Shown here: positions 63,701-64,000 of the stretch, one piece after another | How the letters are laid out: the number at the start of each line of letters is the position of its first letter | How positions within the stretch are numbered: position 1 is the first letter of the stretch | Assembly (NCBI GenBank): GCA_937877455.1 | Contig: CALFIU010000063.1 | Span: 40,092 to 104,091 of the forward strand | DNA: 64,000 bases | Source of the DNA: an uncultured Bacteroidales bacterium | GTDB taxonomy: Bacteria; Bacteroidota; Bacteroidia; Bacteroidales; UBA3824 | Direction of reading: 5' to 3' | The notes under the pieces: model-generated | What the model saw: only the letters and a program-made list of their open reading frames with translations | What the model was told of the DNA's origin: nothing | The model's database searches: none | Program-made: the position numbers and the translations under genes

Positions 63701-63823
63701 ATGTGTAATACAATTAATTAAAGTATTAGACAATCCATCATCGGCAGTTAACATAATATCCTGCCCATATCCACACACACAAGTGCAGAACATAAAAATA
63801 ATAAGAAATAAATTTCGGCTCAT
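60770..63823 (-). CDS. Propeller/Y_Y_Y membrane sensor with ATPase domain but no phosphoacceptor region
   Basis: A 1017-residue protein. It has a signal peptide (MSRNLFLIIFMFCTCVCGYG), about 14 propeller repeats (GNIWAGTMGGGLFRINP-type, residues about 25-690), a Y_Y_Y domain (about 700-775), and one membrane span (783-801). The cytoplasmic part ends in a HATPase domain with N-box Asn919 ('DILICNSIKFTETQGNIQL') and G1 box SDTGVGMPEG (near 949). The H-box helix that normally follows the span in hybrid two-component systems is missing; only the second helix end 'IHDFIKLSKDEVKLTFEQ' remains. There is no receiver and no AraC-type output domain. No regulator gene is adjacent in the window. Confidence 0.85.
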   Translation of the reverse strand: MSRNLFLIIFMFCTCVCGYGQDIMLTADDGLSNTLINCITHTSDNTIWIATENGLNSYDGSTIKKYFYDENNPYSLADNYINSVSETSDGKIWVSTHSGLQVYDPEFNRFNTIDLHLQKNNRVVRPSVQHILERKDGRIYICTSSHGIFEYIADSAAAYQLNCSQVGYILIHIDEDTQGNLWVASGDYGLTKVSPDNRYTAYKFEGRAYGDLSVSAVACDNAGNVYAANSQLGLYMLDAKHNRFEKIDSGYFTYNIKVLDGRVVYVCTEGGGLKRIDPIAKKTVSHSISYGGLNLEAGKVHDVMHDNKGNLWIAFYQKGILRQFSAKYSFGYYGCRSWTKNIIGNTCVGSVYMSKSGLLYVGTDNDGLYIVDTKTDSVKHYVYDGSNHCVPNVIMSILEDSIGNIWLGAFHGGLCVFDPATGKCTYPNVSWMVDQGLRNVYALTIDNHGNIWAGTMGGGLFRINPKKKDIYQIPSVRDGYNFSSNANLLPDGYINCLYHSCDDLLFIGSFRGLFCYDIKNESFISFFNGKNIALEGVILYSVYYDGQYVWAGTGTGLIKASRNGFIKKYSIEGGLPGEMVCSILPDNDGNIWLSTNCGICKFNPEDESCINFYVDDGLQGNEFSKNSCAIANDGTLFFGGMYGVTYFEPVKIVQSEDIVSVSISELVIGGQYVDLSTEFNGVKVLDKKIHYCDTFVIAKKNLPTTIVFSAGSWLPKEKVSYSYVFDGEKEVTIPMGSNTLFFDGMDYGTYKLDVRAYYSNSVSPQKTYVFIVPAPFYLSNVAKVIYVLLAVSIVFSIFWCKYKQLKKRSIIVETNFEERRSDAWLKLLENIGSNYSSDELNRSDFSSNIHDFIKLSKDEVKLTFEQVEIVNFVRQLGEKFRNSFEEKQLNYVFHSDYPSLNVKINKEKIGRVIDILICNSIKFTETQGNIQLGIENNPDDVSSFYITVSDTGVGMPEGFEMSKIYDMLFQLNKKTGDDFVTCMSLYVANGYLMLHGGGLEFRRGNPSGSILICRIKL

Positions 63824-63959
63824 AAGTTAATAATGTTTATGGCAAAATTATAGTTTTTGCCACAAACAAACCAATTTAATACCTACTTTTTCTCATATAA
63901 AAAATCCGTATGTATTTTTTGCAGAATCAACGAAATCTATACGTAAATTTCATTTGATC

Positions 63960-63981
63960 GGGCGGACACGCAGGTCCGCCC
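63960..63981. repeat. GC-rich palindromic element
   Basis: GGGCGGAC (63960-63967) and GTCCGCCC (63974-63981) form an eight-pair stem with a six-base loop, followed by CTAC, in otherwise AT-rich DNA. It looks like a short dispersed palindromic repeat, but only one copy is present in the window. Confidence 0.5.
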
Positions 63982-64000
63982 CTACACATCATTCTATTTG

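Noticed and set aside
1..64000. tRNA genes, CRISPR arrays, insertion sequences, toxin-antitoxin pairs
   Set aside because: I looked through the intergenic regions on both strands and found no cloverleaf, spaced repeats, transposase frame or typical pair.

Overview
The window is chromosomal DNA of a strongly AT-rich member of the Bacteroidota, most likely Bacteroidales. Three things support this. Promoters match the phylum's sigma factor consensus (TTTG, 18-20 bases, then TAnnTTTG) and are found upstream of ilvB, mqnD, the SRP RNA, recA, rpsM and others. Most genes lack a strong Shine-Dalgarno sequence. Phylum-typical proteins occur, including a propeller/Y_Y_Y sensor, a nucleotide-transporter-like/HEAT/cNMP fusion and zinc-free S14. 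I saw no tRNA, rRNA, CRISPR array, insertion sequence or prophage.

Layout. 1-4454: a minus-strand operon with a large membrane protein (transporter-like domain, HEAT repeats, cyclic-nucleotide-binding-like domain), a small outer-membrane barrel and a partial exported protein. 4564-8499: a giant TIR protein. 8666-13562: an isoleucine/valine operon (ilvB-ilvN-ilvA-ilvC) behind a complete-looking attenuator that I annotate from the raw sequence: promoter, 29-codon Ile/Val-rich leader peptide, antiterminator and terminator. 13599-17502: rhomboid protease, small lipoprotein, zinc-ribbon coiled-coil protein, Nif3-like protein and an exported thioredoxin. 17607-21655: two chemoreceptors. 21859-25653: mqnD (futalosine menaquinone pathway), SRP RNA, cheW, apbE and a phage-type lysozyme. 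26084-32685: a helical unknown, uvrA, ilvD and a cupin. 32745-36196: clpX, obgE and recA.

36585-54065 is one uninterrupted minus-strand block in which the str, S10, spc and alpha ribosomal operons are joined (rpsL to rplQ, with fusA, secY, infA and rpoA). It has no tuf and no map. 54420-57382 holds a small membrane protein and mutS2. 57436-60306 is a minus-strand group of poorly known genes: nicotinamidase-like hydrolase, methyltransferase-like protein, small protein and a 325-residue unknown. 60533-60771 holds a candidate structured RNA on the plus strand. 60770-63823 encodes a two-component-type sensor lacking its phosphoacceptor region.

The most unusual items are the 1311-residue protein at 4564-8499, the ilv attenuator, the unassigned RNA near 60.6 kb, the kinase without an H-box, and a perfect inverted repeat between rpsD and rpoA. 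The giant protein carries a deoxyribosyltransferase-like domain, three tandem TIR-plus-helical units, one membrane span, a coiled coil and an FGE-fold domain without its catalytic cysteines.
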